Shown here in pieces: positions 1-8,011 of a stretch of DNA of 64,000 nt. The position numbers and the translations under genes were made by a program. The DNA is taken from NCBI RefSeq assembly GCF_013186535.1, contig NZ_JABMCZ010000001.1:124001-188000 (forward strand). Reading direction: 5' to 3'. Each line of letters starts with the position of its first letter. The stretch's first letter is position 1. Source of the DNA: Nocardia terpenica. Lineage in GTDB: Bacteria; Actinomycetota; Actinomycetes; Mycobacteriales; Mycobacteriaceae. The notes under the pieces were generated by a model that was not told the DNA's origin, did not search any database, and saw only the letters and a list, made by a program, of their open reading frames with translations.

Positions 1-202
1 GTTCGACCAACCGAAAGCCGATGCCGCCCAGGGCCCCTCGGCCACCGGGCACTACGACCCGAAGACCCGGAAGTTCACTTTGCAGTGGACCAGCCTGATC
101 GTCGGCGGCCCGTTCAACGGCTTCACCGGCGTCTGGCACCTGGAGGGCGTATTCGAGCCCGCCGACGCCGCCCCGAAAACCCCTGCGGCTCCGGCCAAAT
201 AG
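1..202 (+). CDS. Hypothetical protein, C-terminal fragment
   Basis: The open frame enters from the left edge and ends at TAG 200-202, leaving the last 66 residues. The visible part is Gly/Phe/Trp-rich with alternating polar and hydrophobic residues (GHYDPKTRKFTLQWTSLIVG near the start), suggesting a beta-rich domain, and it closes with an Ala/Pro/Lys tail. I do not recognise the family. The next gene begins 24 bases downstream with its own AAGGAG (about 212-217), so the two probably form one transcript. The start and the upstream domains lie outside the window. Confidence 0.7.
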   Translation, partial: FDQPKADAAQGPSATGHYDPKTRKFTLQWTSLIVGGPFNGFTGVWHLEGVFEPADAAPKTPAAPAK

Positions 203-226
203 CGAAAATCGAAGGAGAACCATCCG

Positions 227-1243
227 ATGTCCCCTCGCTCGATCAGGCCCGGATTGGCCGGTGCCATCCGCGTGGTGGCCGCGGTCACCGTCGTGGGCAG
301 TGCGGTGGCGATCACCGCCCTCTCCGTACGGGAGCGCGACCAGGTCACCTCCGTGGTGGTAACCCAGGACCAGCCCACCGCCGCGGTGACACCAACCTCC
401 GAAACCCCTTCGGAGACAGGAGCACCCGCCTCCACCGATGCTGCCCCGGCTGATGCTGGACCGGCCCCCGCTGCGGTCGGTTCTGCCTCGGCTGGTGCTG
501 CACCGGCCTCCGCTGCGGTCGGTTCTGCCCCAGCTGGCGCTGCACCCGCCCCGGCTGCCGCCGGTACTGCCCCCGCTGCCGTACCGCTCGGCACCGGACC
601 GGCGGCCTCGGTCCCTCTGAACACCGCACCGGGCGCGAATTCCGGTGCGGTGCCGGGCACGGCCCCCGGCGCAACCGATTCGGTTCCCCTCGCCACGGGC
701 GCGACAGGGGACGCCCCGGCGGCCTCGGTTCCCTTGGCCGACAGCCCCTTTGCCACCGCCCCCGTGAACACCCAACCGGCCTGCCCGCTGGGCTGGCCCG
801 CGCCGAAGCAGCAGGGCGGACTGGCCTCGCTCATCGGGCTGGCGCCGCTGGCGGGTCCCTTCTCCTCGGAGGCGTTCGCGCTCGGCTCGGTGTACCAGCC
901 GATCCTGCGGCTGGCCGGTCCGGTGCTGGCCGAGATCGCCCCGGTGATCGCGCACTATCAGCCGCAGATCGACCCGGTGATCACCCGGGTACAAGGCGTG
1001 GAAGCCGTTGTGCTACAGGCGATCCTGCCCTACTACGGCCCCTACCGCAGCCAGCTCATCGCGGCCGAGGGTAAGGTCGCCCGGCAGCTCGCTCCCATCC
1101 TGGACCGCGCCTACAACTCCGAGATCGCCTCCTGCTTCGTGGCCTGGCAGGGCCAGCTCATCGATCAGGCCGAGGGCGGCCCGATCCGCGTCCCCTCGCT
1201 GGCTCACCCGGGCGCCGTCGTCGAACTCGGCCCGCGGCCCTGA
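227..1243 (+). CDS. Ala/Pro-rich exported or membrane-anchored protein
   Basis: 338 residues, ATG start behind AAGGAG at about 212-217. A basic N-terminus (SPRSIRPG) leads into one hydrophobic segment at about residues 10-36, so it is a signal anchor or uncleaved signal peptide. Residues about 60-180 are a low-complexity Ala/Pro/Gly/Thr/Val linker built partly from three 42-bp DNA repeats (449-574). The C-terminal half, from about residue 185, has two conserved-looking cysteines (PACPLGWP and ASCFVAWQG) and an alpha-helical pattern, probably the folded extracytoplasmic domain. The organisation fits a cell-wall-spanning secreted protein of mycolate actinobacteria. No enzymatic motif is visible; the function is unknown. 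Confidence 0.75.
   Translation: MSPRSIRPGLAGAIRVVAAVTVVGSAVAITALSVRERDQVTSVVVTQDQPTAAVTPTSETPSETGAPASTDAAPADAGPAPAAVGSASAGAAPASAAVGSAPAGAAPAPAAAGTAPAAVPLGTGPAASVPLNTAPGANSGAVPGTAPGATDSVPLATGATGDAPAASVPLADSPFATAPVNTQPACPLGWPAPKQQGGLASLIGLAPLAGPFSSEAFALGSVYQPILRLAGPVLAEIAPVIAHYQPQIDPVITRVQGVEAVVLQAILPYYGPYRSQLIAAEGKVARQLAPILDRAYNSEIASCFVAWQGQLIDQAEGGPIRVPSLAHPGAVVELGPRP
449..574 (+). repeat. Three tandem 42-bp repeats inside the linker
   Basis: Units 449-490, 491-532 and 533-574 each begin GCTG(A/G/C)(T/C)GCTG. The first two are nearly identical and the third is more diverged. Being 14 codons long they keep frame and encode Ala/Pro/Ser/Gly-rich linker, so copy number could vary without breaking the protein. 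Confidence 0.8.
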
Positions 1244-1255
1244 CCTGGCGTTACG

Positions 1256-1285
1256 TCCGGAAGTGAGGAATGCCACACTTCCGGA
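1256..1285. terminator. Perfect 10-bp inverted repeat between two genes
   Basis: TCCGGAAGTG (1256-1265) and CACTTCCGGA (1276-1285) are perfect arms around a 10-base loop, 13 bases after the stop of the preceding gene. There is no T-tract, so it may be a factor-assisted terminator or an operator for the valine operon that follows. Confidence 0.45.
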
Positions 1286-1313
1286 TGGCTCTGGATTTAC
1301 TTGGACATCCAAC

Positions 1314-1319
1314 TATAGG
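1314..1319 (+). promoter_or_regulatory. Candidate -10 of the valine-catabolic operon
   Basis: TATAGG lies 17 bases before the GTG at 1337, so transcripts would have a very short leader for that start. A small palindrome TTGGACATCCAA (1301-1312) sits directly upstream and could be part of an operator. No convincing -35 is visible. Confidence 0.35.
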
Positions 1320-1336
1320 ATGACCGTAAATCGAGC

Positions 1337-2881
1337 GTGGTCACCACGCCGCCGCAGTCGAGCATCGAGGTCAGCAGCGACATGGTTCGAGAACTCACAC
1401 ACTTCATCGGCGGGCAGCGCGTCGCGGGGGCTTCGGGCGTCTTCGGCGACGTCTACGATCCCAACTCCGGGCGGGTGCAGGCGCGGGTGCCGCTGGCCAG
1501 CGGCGCCGAGGTTGCCGAGGTCGTCGCGAATGCCGCTGCGGCGCAGCGGGAGTGGGCCGCGCTCAACCCGCAGAAGCGGGCCCGGGTGCTGATGCGGTTC
1601 CTGGCCCTGGTTCAGGACGAGATGGATTCGCTGGCGGCGCTGCTGTCGGCCGAGCACGGCAAGACGATTCCCGATGCCAAGGGCGATATCCAGCGCGGCC
1701 TCGAAGTGGTCGAATTCGCCACGGGCATACCGCATCTGCTCAAGGGCGAGTACACCGAGGCGGCCGGTACCGGCATCGACGTGTACTCCATGCGGCAGCC
1801 ACTGGGCGTGGTCGCGGCCATCACCCCGTTCAACTTCCCGGCCATGATCCCGCTGTGGCAGGCCGGTCCGGCGCTGGCGTGCGGAAACGCGGTGGTGCTC
1901 AAGCCGTCCGAGCGCGATCCCTCGGTGCCGCTGCGGCTGGCCGAGTTGTTCCTGGAGGCGGGTCTCCCCCCGGGTGTGTTCAACGTGGTCAACGGCGACA
2001 AGGTGGCGGTGGACGCGCTGCTCACCGATCCGCGCGTCCAGGCGGTCGGCTTCGTCGGTTCGACCCCGATCGCCCAGTACATCTACGAGACGGCGACCGC
2101 GCACGGCAAGCGCGCCCAGTGCTTCGGCGGCGCCAAGAACCACGCGATCGTCATGCCCGACGCCGACCTCGACGATGTGGCCGACCAATTGGTCGGCGCC
2201 GGTTACGGTTCCGCGGGCGAACGCTGCATGGCCATCTCGGTGGCGGTGCCGGTCGGCGAGGAGACCGCGGATCGCCTGGTGGCCAAGCTGACCGAGCGCG
2301 TGCACAAGCTCAATGTCGGCCGTTCCGACGCTCCCGGCGTGGATTTCGGCCCGCTGGTCGGCCGCGACGGCGTGGACCGGGTGAACTCCTACATCCAGGT
2401 CGGCGTCGACGAGGGCGCTGAGTTGGTGGTCGACGGCCGCGGCCTGCGGGTCGAGGGCGCCGAGGACGGATTCTTCGTCGGCGCAACGCTGTTCGACAGG
2501 GTGACCCCCGAGATGCGGATCTACCGGGAGGAGATCTTCGGCCCGGTGCTGACCGTGGTGCGCGCCAAGGACTACGACGAGGCGCTGCGCCTGCCGAACG
2601 ACCACGAGTACGGCAACGGCGTCGCCATCTTCACCCGCGACGGCGACACCGCCCGCGACTTCGCGGCCCGGGTGCAGGTCGGCATGGTCGGCATCAACGT
2701 GCCCATCCCGGTGCCGATCGCGTACCACACCTTCGGCGGCTGGAAGCGGTCCGGCTTCGGCGATCTCAACCAGCACGGCCCGGACTCGATCCGCTTCTAC
2801 ACCAAGACCAAGACGGTGACCCAGCGGTGGCCCTCCGGCGTCAAGGAGAGCAACCACTTCGTCATCCCGACCATGGACTGA
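1337..2881 (+). CDS. mmsA: Methylmalonate-semialdehyde dehydrogenase (CoA-acylating)
   Basis: 514 residues, about the family length. It oxidises methylmalonate semialdehyde to propionyl-CoA with NAD and CoA, the last step of valine breakdown. Visible family features are ITPFNFPAMIPLW, KPSERDPS (cofactor binding), GSTPIAQYIYETA, and the catalytic cysteine in GSAGERCMAIS with the EEIFGPVL segment later. The GTG at 1337 gives an N-terminal tail of 15 residues; the ATG at 1382 (MVRELTHFIGG), with GAGG 11 bases upstream, matches where family members usually start and may be the true start. It leads a run of four further genes that overlap or sit within 3 bases, so expression is surely coupled. Confidence 0.93.
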   Translation: MVTTPPQSSIEVSSDMVRELTHFIGGQRVAGASGVFGDVYDPNSGRVQARVPLASGAEVAEVVANAAAAQREWAALNPQKRARVLMRFLALVQDEMDSLAALLSAEHGKTIPDAKGDIQRGLEVVEFATGIPHLLKGEYTEAAGTGIDVYSMRQPLGVVAAITPFNFPAMIPLWQAGPALACGNAVVLKPSERDPSVPLRLAELFLEAGLPPGVFNVVNGDKVAVDALLTDPRVQAVGFVGSTPIAQYIYETATAHGKRAQCFGGAKNHAIVMPDADLDDVADQLVGAGYGSAGERCMAISVAVPVGEETADRLVAKLTERVHKLNVGRSDAPGVDFGPLVGRDGVDRVNSYIQVGVDEGAELVVDGRGLRVEGAEDGFFVGATLFDRVTPEMRIYREEIFGPVLTVVRAKDYDEALRLPNDHEYGNGVAIFTRDGDTARDFAARVQVGMVGINVPIPVPIAYHTFGGWKRSGFGDLNQHGPDSIRFYTKTKTVTQRWPSGVKESNHFVIPTMD

Positions 2882-2883
2882 CC

Positions 2884-4023
2884 ATGTTCGTACTCGACGA
2901 GGACGAGAAGGCGATCACCGCCACCGCCCGCTCCTTTGCCGACGAGATGCTCGCCCCGCACGCGCTGGAATGGGATGAGCGCAAGCACTTTCCGATCGAC
3001 GTGGTGCGCAAGGCGGGCTCGCTCGGCATGGGTGGCATCTACGTGGCCGAGGACGTGGGCGGTTCGGGCCTGCGCCGCCTGGACGCGGTGCGCGTCTTCG
3101 AACAGCTCGCCACCGGCTGCCCGGCCATCGCCGCCTACCTGTCCATCCACAACATGGTGGCGTGGATGATCGACCATTACGGCGATGCGGCGCAACGGAA
3201 TCGGTGGTTGCCCGGGCTCGCCGGAATGGACCTGCTCGGCAGCTACGCGCTGACCGAGCCGGGCGCCGGCTCGGATGCGGCGGCGTTGCGCACCAAGGCC
3301 GTTCGCGACGGCGACGACTATCTGCTCACCGGCGTCAAGCAGTTCATCTCCGGCGCGGGCAGCACCGACGTATACGTGGTGATGGCCCGCACCGGCGCGG
3401 AGGGGCCGCGCGGCGTCTCGGCGTTCATCGTGCCCGCCGACACCCCGGGAATCTCCTTCGGCGCCAACGAGAAGAAGATGGGCTGGAACGCGCAGCCCAC
3501 CCGCCAGGTGGTGCTCGACGGGGTCCGGGTGCCCGCCGCCAACCTGCTCGGCAAGGAGGGCAACGGTTTTCGCATCGCCATGAACGGGCTCAACGGCGGG
3601 CGGCTCAATATCGCCGCCTGCTCGCTGGGGGGTGCGCAGGCGGCACTGGACAAGACGGTCGCCTACCTGGCGCAGCGCACGGCATTCGGGGCGCGGCTGC
3701 TGGACAATCCGGCGCTGCAATTCGAGCTGGCCGACATGCGGACCTCGCTGGAGGCCGCCCGAACCCTGCTGTGGCGGGCGGCCGCGGCGCTGGACGCCGA
3801 CGCCGCGGACAAGGTCGAGCTGTGCGCGATGGCCAAGCGATTCACCACCGACGCCGGTTTCGAGGTCGCCAACAAGGCGCTGCAATTGCACGGCGGCTAC
3901 GGCTATCTCGCCGAATACGGCGTGGAGAAGATCGTCCGGGATCTGCGCGTGCATCAGATCCTGGAGGGCGCCAACGAGATCATGCGGGTCGTCGTCGCCC
4001 GCTCGATGGTAGGAGCAGCATGA
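2884..4023 (+). CDS. Acyl-CoA dehydrogenase, probably isobutyryl-CoA dehydrogenase
   Basis: 379 residues from ATG 2884, two bases after the mmsA stop. FAD-dependent alpha-beta dehydrogenation of a branched short acyl-CoA; in this operon the natural substrate is isobutyryl-CoA from valine. Family marks are GSYALTEPGAGSDAAALRT (substrate and flavin binding), the helical domain from about residue 230, and LQLHGGYGYLAEYGVEKIVRDLR with the catalytic Glu in QILEGANEIMR near the C-terminus. A longer frame from 2827 would overlap mmsA and lacks homologous sequence, so 2884 is preferred. The stop overlaps the next start (ATGA at 4020). Confidence 0.9.
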   Translation: MFVLDEDEKAITATARSFADEMLAPHALEWDERKHFPIDVVRKAGSLGMGGIYVAEDVGGSGLRRLDAVRVFEQLATGCPAIAAYLSIHNMVAWMIDHYGDAAQRNRWLPGLAGMDLLGSYALTEPGAGSDAAALRTKAVRDGDDYLLTGVKQFISGAGSTDVYVVMARTGAEGPRGVSAFIVPADTPGISFGANEKKMGWNAQPTRQVVLDGVRVPAANLLGKEGNGFRIAMNGLNGGRLNIAACSLGGAQAALDKTVAYLAQRTAFGARLLDNPALQFELADMRTSLEAARTLLWRAAAALDADAADKVELCAMAKRFTTDAGFEVANKALQLHGGYGYLAEYGVEKIVRDLRVHQILEGANEIMRVVVARSMVGAA

Positions 4024-5102
4024 CCGATCCGGAAGTCATCGTCTCGGAGCGCGACGGGCTGGGCCTGATCACGCTCAACCGGCCCAGGGCCATCAACGCG
4101 CTGAATCATCCGATGGCCCTGGCGATTCTGGACGCGCTGCGCCGGTGGGCCACCGACGACGCGGTGCGCGCGGTCGTGCTCACCGGGGCGGGCGAGCGCG
4201 GGCTGTGCGCGGGCGGTGATATCGTCGCCATCCACAACGACGCCAAAGCCCTTGCCGCCGACGCGGATTCGGCAGCCGCCGCGGCGTCGCCGTCCGGCCG
4301 GTTCTGGCGTGACGAATACACCCTCAACGCCTACATCGCGCGCTACCCGAAGCCGTACGTGGTGGTCATGGACGGCATCGTGATGGGCGGCGGGGTCGGC
4401 CTGTCCGGGCACGGCAGCCACCGCATCGTCACCGAGCGGTCCAAGATCGGCATGCCCGAGACGGGTATCGGCTTCGTCCCGGATGTCGGTGGGACACATC
4501 TGCTGTCGCGGGCGCCGGGGGAGATCGGCACCCACGTCGCGCTGACCACGGCCCGCATGACCGCCGGGGACGCCATCGCCGCCGGATTCGCCGACTACTT
4601 CGTGCCCGCCGACGAGATTCCGGCGCTGCTGGACGCCCTGCGCACGGCCGAGCCGGAGGTGGCGATCGCCAAATTCGCCCGGCCCGCACCGGTTTCCGGG
4701 CTGCTCGGGCAGCGCGACTGGATCGACGCCTGCTACGGCGCCGACACCGTCGAGGAGATCGTCGCCCGGCTGCGGGCGCACGAGTCGCCGGAGGCGAACA
4801 AGGCGGCGGCCGATATCGCGGCGAAATCGCCGGTGGCCCTGAAGGTCGCGCTGCGCTCGCTGCGCAACGCCCGCGGCCTCGGGAGCCTCGAGGCGGCGCT
4901 GAACGCGGAGTACCGGGTCTCGATCGCCTGCCTGACCAGCCACGATCTGGTCGAGGGCATTCGCGCGCAGGTGGTCGACAAGGACCGCGATCCGCGGTGG
5001 CGGCCCGCCACCCTCGACGCGGTCACCGCCGCGCAGGTCGATTCCTACTTCACCGCACTGAGCGACGCCGAGCTGAATCTCGTTGCCCCGGAAGGACACT
5101 GA
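4020..5102 (+). CDS. 3-hydroxyisobutyryl-CoA hydrolase
   Basis: 360 residues, the length of HIBCH-type crotonases rather than the roughly 260 of enoyl-CoA hydratases. It releases 3-hydroxyisobutyrate from its CoA ester, making the substrate of the next gene. Crotonase oxyanion-hole segments are AGGDIVAIHNDA and VMDGIVMGGGVGLSGHG, and the HIBCH signature PETGIGFVPDVGG carries the acidic catalytic residues. The extended C-terminus with SPVALKVALRSLRNARGLGS is also typical of the hydrolase group. ATGA overlap with the upstream dehydrogenase and TGATG overlap with mmsB indicate translational coupling. Confidence 0.9.
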   Translation: MTDPEVIVSERDGLGLITLNRPRAINALNHPMALAILDALRRWATDDAVRAVVLTGAGERGLCAGGDIVAIHNDAKALAADADSAAAAASPSGRFWRDEYTLNAYIARYPKPYVVVMDGIVMGGGVGLSGHGSHRIVTERSKIGMPETGIGFVPDVGGTHLLSRAPGEIGTHVALTTARMTAGDAIAAGFADYFVPADEIPALLDALRTAEPEVAIAKFARPAPVSGLLGQRDWIDACYGADTVEEIVARLRAHESPEANKAAADIAAKSPVALKVALRSLRNARGLGSLEAALNAEYRVSIACLTSHDLVEGIRAQVVDKDRDPRWRPATLDAVTAAQVDSYFTALSDAELNLVAPEGH

Positions 5103-5998
5103 TGAGCACAACCGTCGGATTCCTCGGCCTCGGCCACATGGGCGGGCCGATGGCCGCGAACCTGGTGCGGGCGGGCTACCGGGTGCTCGCCTTCGACCCG
5201 GTCCCGGCCGCGCGGGAACAGGCCCGCGCCGACGGCGCGGAGGTGGTCGACACCGCGGTCGCCGCTGTCGCCGAGTCGGAGATCGTCCTCACCATGCTGC
5301 CCAACGGCCGCGTCGTGCTGGACGTCTACCGTGACATTCTCGACGCCGCCAAGCTCGGCACCCTGTTCGTCGACTGCTCCACCATCGATGTGGCCGACGC
5401 GCAGCAGGCCGCGGAACTGGCCGTGGCGGCGGGACATCGGGCCCTGGACGCCCCGGTGTCCGGCGGCGTCGCGGGCGCGGCGGCGGGCACCCTGACCTTC
5501 ATGGTGGGCGGCGCGGAGACCGATTTCGCCGCCGCGCTGCCGCTGTTCGAGGTGATGGGCGGCAAGGTCGTGCACTGCGGCGGCGCGGGCGTCGGGCAGG
5601 CCGCCAAGATCTGCAACAACATGATGCTCGGCATCTCCATGATCGGGCTGTCGGAGGCCATCGTGCTGGGCGAGAAGCTGGGCCTGAGCCACGACAAGTT
5701 CTACGACGTGGTCTCCACCGCCTCCGGGCAGTGCTGGTCGCTGACCTCCTACTGTCCGGTGCCCGGCCCGGTCCCGGCCAGCCCCGCCAACAACGACTAC
5801 CGGCCCGGCTTCGCCACCGCGCTCATGACCAAGGACCTGGGCCTGGCCGCGAACGCCTTGCGCGCCAACGGCGTCGACGGGCGCATCGGGGCCCTCGCCG
5901 CAGAGATCTACGACCGCTTCAACCGGACCGATGGCGAAAGGGACTTTTCGGCTATCGTGACCGACGTCCGTAGACGATCGGGAGAGGAACGGCCGTGA
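5102..5998 (+). CDS. mmsB: 3-hydroxyisobutyrate dehydrogenase
   Basis: 298 residues from ATG 5102, sharing one base with the preceding stop. It oxidises 3-hydroxyisobutyrate to methylmalonate semialdehyde with NAD, feeding mmsA. The N-terminal Rossmann motif is GFLGLGHMGGPMAANL, the beta-hydroxyacid dehydrogenase substrate loop is DAPVSGGVAGAAAGT, and the catalytic lysine lies in GVGQAAKICNNMMLG (about residue 170). A start upstream at 4997 would overlap HIBCH heavily and is not supported. The 3' end overlaps the next gene by four bases (GTGA at 5995). Confidence 0.92.
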   Translation: MSTTVGFLGLGHMGGPMAANLVRAGYRVLAFDPVPAAREQARADGAEVVDTAVAAVAESEIVLTMLPNGRVVLDVYRDILDAAKLGTLFVDCSTIDVADAQQAAELAVAAGHRALDAPVSGGVAGAAAGTLTFMVGGAETDFAAALPLFEVMGGKVVHCGGAGVGQAAKICNNMMLGISMIGLSEAIVLGEKLGLSHDKFYDVVSTASGQCWSLTSYCPVPGPVPASPANNDYRPGFATALMTKDLGLAANALRANGVDGRIGALAAEIYDRFNRTDGERDFSAIVTDVRRRSGEERP

Positions 5999-6774
5999 CA
6001 GACTTCGAGACCATTCTTTTGGAGCGCAAGGGCCGCGTCGCGCTGATCACGCTGAACCGCCCGAAGGCGCTCAATGCGCTGAACTTTCAGGTGCTGGCCG
6101 ATATGACCGCCGCCCTCGACGAGCTCGGGGCCGACGAGAATATCGGGGCGGTCGTGATCACCGGGTCGGAGAGGGCGTTCGCGGCCGGGGCCGACATCAA
6201 GGAGATGCAGACCCGGTCCTATATGGACGTCTTCCTCAGCGACCACTTCGCGGGCTGGGATCGGCTGTTCACCGGGTTCCGCAAGCCGACCATCGCCGCG
6301 GTCGCCGGGTACGCCCTGGGCGGCGGCTGCGAGCTGGCCATGATGTGCGACATCCTGATCGCCGCCGACACCGCGAAGTTCGGCCAGCCGGAGATCAAGC
6401 TGGGCGTCATTCCCGGCATGGGCGGCTCGCAGCGGCTCACCCGCGCCGTCGGCAAGGCCAAGGCGATGGACCTGATCCTCACCGGCCGCAATATGGACGC
6501 CGCCGAGGCCGAGCGCGCCGGGCTGGTGGCCCGCGTGGTGCCCGCCGCCGAGCTGGTATCGACCGCCGTCGAGGCCGCCGAGACCATCGCCTCACTCTCG
6601 CTGCCCGCGGTAATGATCGCCAAGGAGGCGGTCAACCGCTCCTTCGAGACCACCCTCGCCGAGGGAGTCCGCTTCGAACGCCGCGTCTTCCACTCCCTGT
6701 TCGCCACCGAAGACCAGAAGGAAGGCATGACCGCCTTCGTCGACAAGCGCCCGGCCAACTTCCACCACCGCTGA
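5995..6774 (+). CDS. Enoyl-CoA hydratase (crotonase family)
   Basis: 259 residues, GTG start overlapping mmsB and preceded by GGGAGAGGAA. It hydrates 2-enoyl-CoA; in this operon methacrylyl-CoA is the likely substrate, filling the step between the acyl-CoA dehydrogenase and the hydrolase. Oxyanion-hole residues lie in AAGADIKEM and GYALGGGCELAMMCD, and the catalytic glutamates are expected in the GGGCELAM and PEIKLGVIPGMGG segments. The sequence is close in style to short-chain mycobacterial EchA proteins, so a broader fatty-acid role is also possible. The operon appears to end here, at the repeat element 6801-6910. Confidence 0.9.
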   Translation: MTDFETILLERKGRVALITLNRPKALNALNFQVLADMTAALDELGADENIGAVVITGSERAFAAGADIKEMQTRSYMDVFLSDHFAGWDRLFTGFRKPTIAAVAGYALGGGCELAMMCDILIAADTAKFGQPEIKLGVIPGMGGSQRLTRAVGKAKAMDLILTGRNMDAAEAERAGLVARVVPAAELVSTAVEAAETIASLSLPAVMIAKEAVNRSFETTLAEGVRFERRVFHSLFATEDQKEGMTAFVDKRPANFHHR

Positions 6775-6800
6775 TTCCACAGACTCCCATCGGACTCACC

Positions 6801-6870
6801 ATGATCCGGGCGTGCGGCCATCATGATCCCGGCGTGCGGCCATCATGATCCCGGCGTGCTTTTGGCCGGG
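6801..6870 (+). repeat. Three tandem 22-bp repeats
   Basis: Copies 6801-6822 and 6823-6844 differ at one base (ATGATC(C)(G/C)GGCGTGCGGCCATC pattern). The third, from 6845, starts the same way (ATGATCCCGGCGTGC) but diverges into the arm of a large palindrome. Confidence 0.85.
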
Positions 6871-6910
6871 ATCTCGCGGTGGATTCCGGCCAAAAGCACG
6901 CCGGAATCAT
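6845..6910. repeat. 66-bp nested palindrome
   Basis: The arms 6845-6873 and 6882-6910 are 29-bp inverted repeats with two mismatches around the loop TCGCGGTG. Each arm is itself dyadic: in the left arm GATCCCGGC (6848-6856) is the exact inverse of GCCGGGATC (6865-6873). It can therefore form one long hairpin or two small ones. It sits between the enoyl-CoA hydratase and a lipoprotein gene and looks like a dispersed intergenic palindromic element. A related 19-base stretch occurs inside thrC (60537-60555). Confidence 0.85.
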
Positions 6911-6950
6911 GTGCCGTATTGCAGGAACGGCGGGGCGGTCCCCGGTCCAG

Positions 6951-6956
6951 TAGCCT
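6951..6956 (+). promoter_or_regulatory. -10 element for a leaderless lipoprotein mRNA
   Basis: TAGCCT is followed after exactly seven bases by GTG 6964, the spacing expected when transcription begins on the start codon. No ribosome binding site precedes the GTG, which supports leaderless translation. Confidence 0.45.
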
Positions 6957-6963
6957 GGGCTGC

Positions 6964-7488
6964 GTGTTCAGGCGGGTGATGACTGCGGTGACTATGGTCG
7001 GCGCGGTGCTGGTGGTGGCCGGGTGCGGCCACTCCGGTGGGTCGCCCACGGCCGCCGCGCCGGCGAGTACCGCGCCCGTGCAGGCCGAGCCCGGTGCGAG
7101 CGTCGGGCGGTGCGGCTCGGAGAGCGACGCCGATCTGTCCGCGGTGACGGGGCTGGCCGGGCTGCGGCTGGTCGCGCAGAATCCGTTGCGTTGCAGCTGG
7201 GAAGCCGACGGCGCGGGCGACTACTCCGTGGTCTTCGAATGGTTCCGCGGCAGCCCGCTGGACCAGCGCCGCACCGAGGTGACCCTCGGCCCGCCCACCG
7301 CCGTCCAGGTGGCGGGCCATCCGGGCATCGTCTGGACGGGCGCCCGGGCGTGCGAGATCGCGGTCGGCTCCGGCGGCGCGGACTTCATCGACTGGAAGAT
7401 CACCGCGAGCTCCGCGAACGACCAACGGCCCCAGCCCTGTTCGGCCCTGGAACAACTGGCCGCCACCACCCTCGCCAAGGCCGAATAG
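6964..7488 (+). CDS. DUF3558-type lipoprotein
   Basis: 174 residues from GTG 6964. The N-terminus FRRVMTAVTMVGAVLVVAGC is a lipoprotein signal ending in the lipobox VAGC, so the mature protein starts at that Cys and is lipid-anchored outside the membrane. The mature part resembles DUF3558 lipoproteins: a Cys-containing repeat (VGRCGSESDADLSAVTGL, LRCSWEADG, ARACEIAVG, QPCSALEQL) with short beta-strands. ATG 6979 is an alternative start, but it would drop the arginines of the signal. Starts further upstream would run into the palindromic repeat. The next gene is a paralogous lipoprotein two bases downstream. Confidence 0.82.
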   Translation: MFRRVMTAVTMVGAVLVVAGCGHSGGSPTAAAPASTAPVQAEPGASVGRCGSESDADLSAVTGLAGLRLVAQNPLRCSWEADGAGDYSVVFEWFRGSPLDQRRTEVTLGPPTAVQVAGHPGIVWTGARACEIAVGSGGADFIDWKITASSANDQRPQPCSALEQLAATTLAKAE

Positions 7489-7490
7489 TC

Positions 7491-8009
7491 ATGCGACGGT
7501 CGAGCACGACTCCGGTGCAGGCAGTCTGCGCGCTCGTGCTGGCGGTCGCGGCGGCGGGATGTTCGGGCACGCCCGCGCCCGCTCCGAGGCCCGCGGTAGA
7601 CGATCCGAATGTGCTGGCCGGGTGCGGGCCGCTGGCGGATGCGGCCATCGCGGCCCAGCTGCAGGCGTCGGCGGCGCGGCAGCAGACCTCGCCGACCATC
7701 TGCACCTGGAAGGTCGACCACCCCGGCGGCACAGCCGATCTCACCTACGCCTGGCTCGCGAACGACACGCTGATGCGCGACAGCGAGCTCGCCGCCCGAC
7801 AGGGGTATCGGACCGAGAAGACGGTGATCAAGCGCTTCGGCGCGATGTACTGGCGCGATCCGCGCGACCCCGGCAGCTGCGCGGTGACCGCCTTCGACGG
7901 CGGCACCGTCACCTGGTGGGTGCAGAACCGCGACCACGCCGCGCAGCCGGACCCGTGCGCGGCCGCCATGACCCTCATGCAGTCCACCCTGGCCGTGGAC
8001 GGTATCTGA
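7491..8009 (+). CDS. DUF3558-type lipoprotein (second copy)
   Basis: 172 residues from ATG 7491, two bases after the preceding stop. The signal MRRSSTTPVQAVCALVLAVA ends in the lipobox AAGC, followed by a Pro/Ala linker. Four cysteines in the mature part (LAGCGPL, TICTWK, GSCAVT, DPCAAA) occupy the same relative positions as in the neighbour, pointing to tandem duplication followed by divergence. Such proteins are common cell-envelope lipoproteins of mycolate actinobacteria and have no assigned activity. Frames starting upstream overlap the first lipoprotein and are discarded. The 3' end lies two bases from a convergent gene. Confidence 0.82.
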   Translation: MRRSSTTPVQAVCALVLAVAAAGCSGTPAPAPRPAVDDPNVLAGCGPLADAAIAAQLQASAARQQTSPTICTWKVDHPGGTADLTYAWLANDTLMRDSELAARQGYRTEKTVIKRFGAMYWRDPRDPGSCAVTAFDGGTVTWWVQNRDHAAQPDPCAAAMTLMQSTLAVDGI

Positions 8010-8011
8010 AA

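Noticed and set aside
1313..2857. 514-codon minus-strand frame opposite mmsA
   Set aside because: Exact antisense shadow of a certain gene with His/Asp/Gly/Arg-rich translation; no motif.
6801..6870. CRISPR-like short repeats
   Set aside because: Fewer than three full copies, directly abutting without spacers, and no cas genes in the window.
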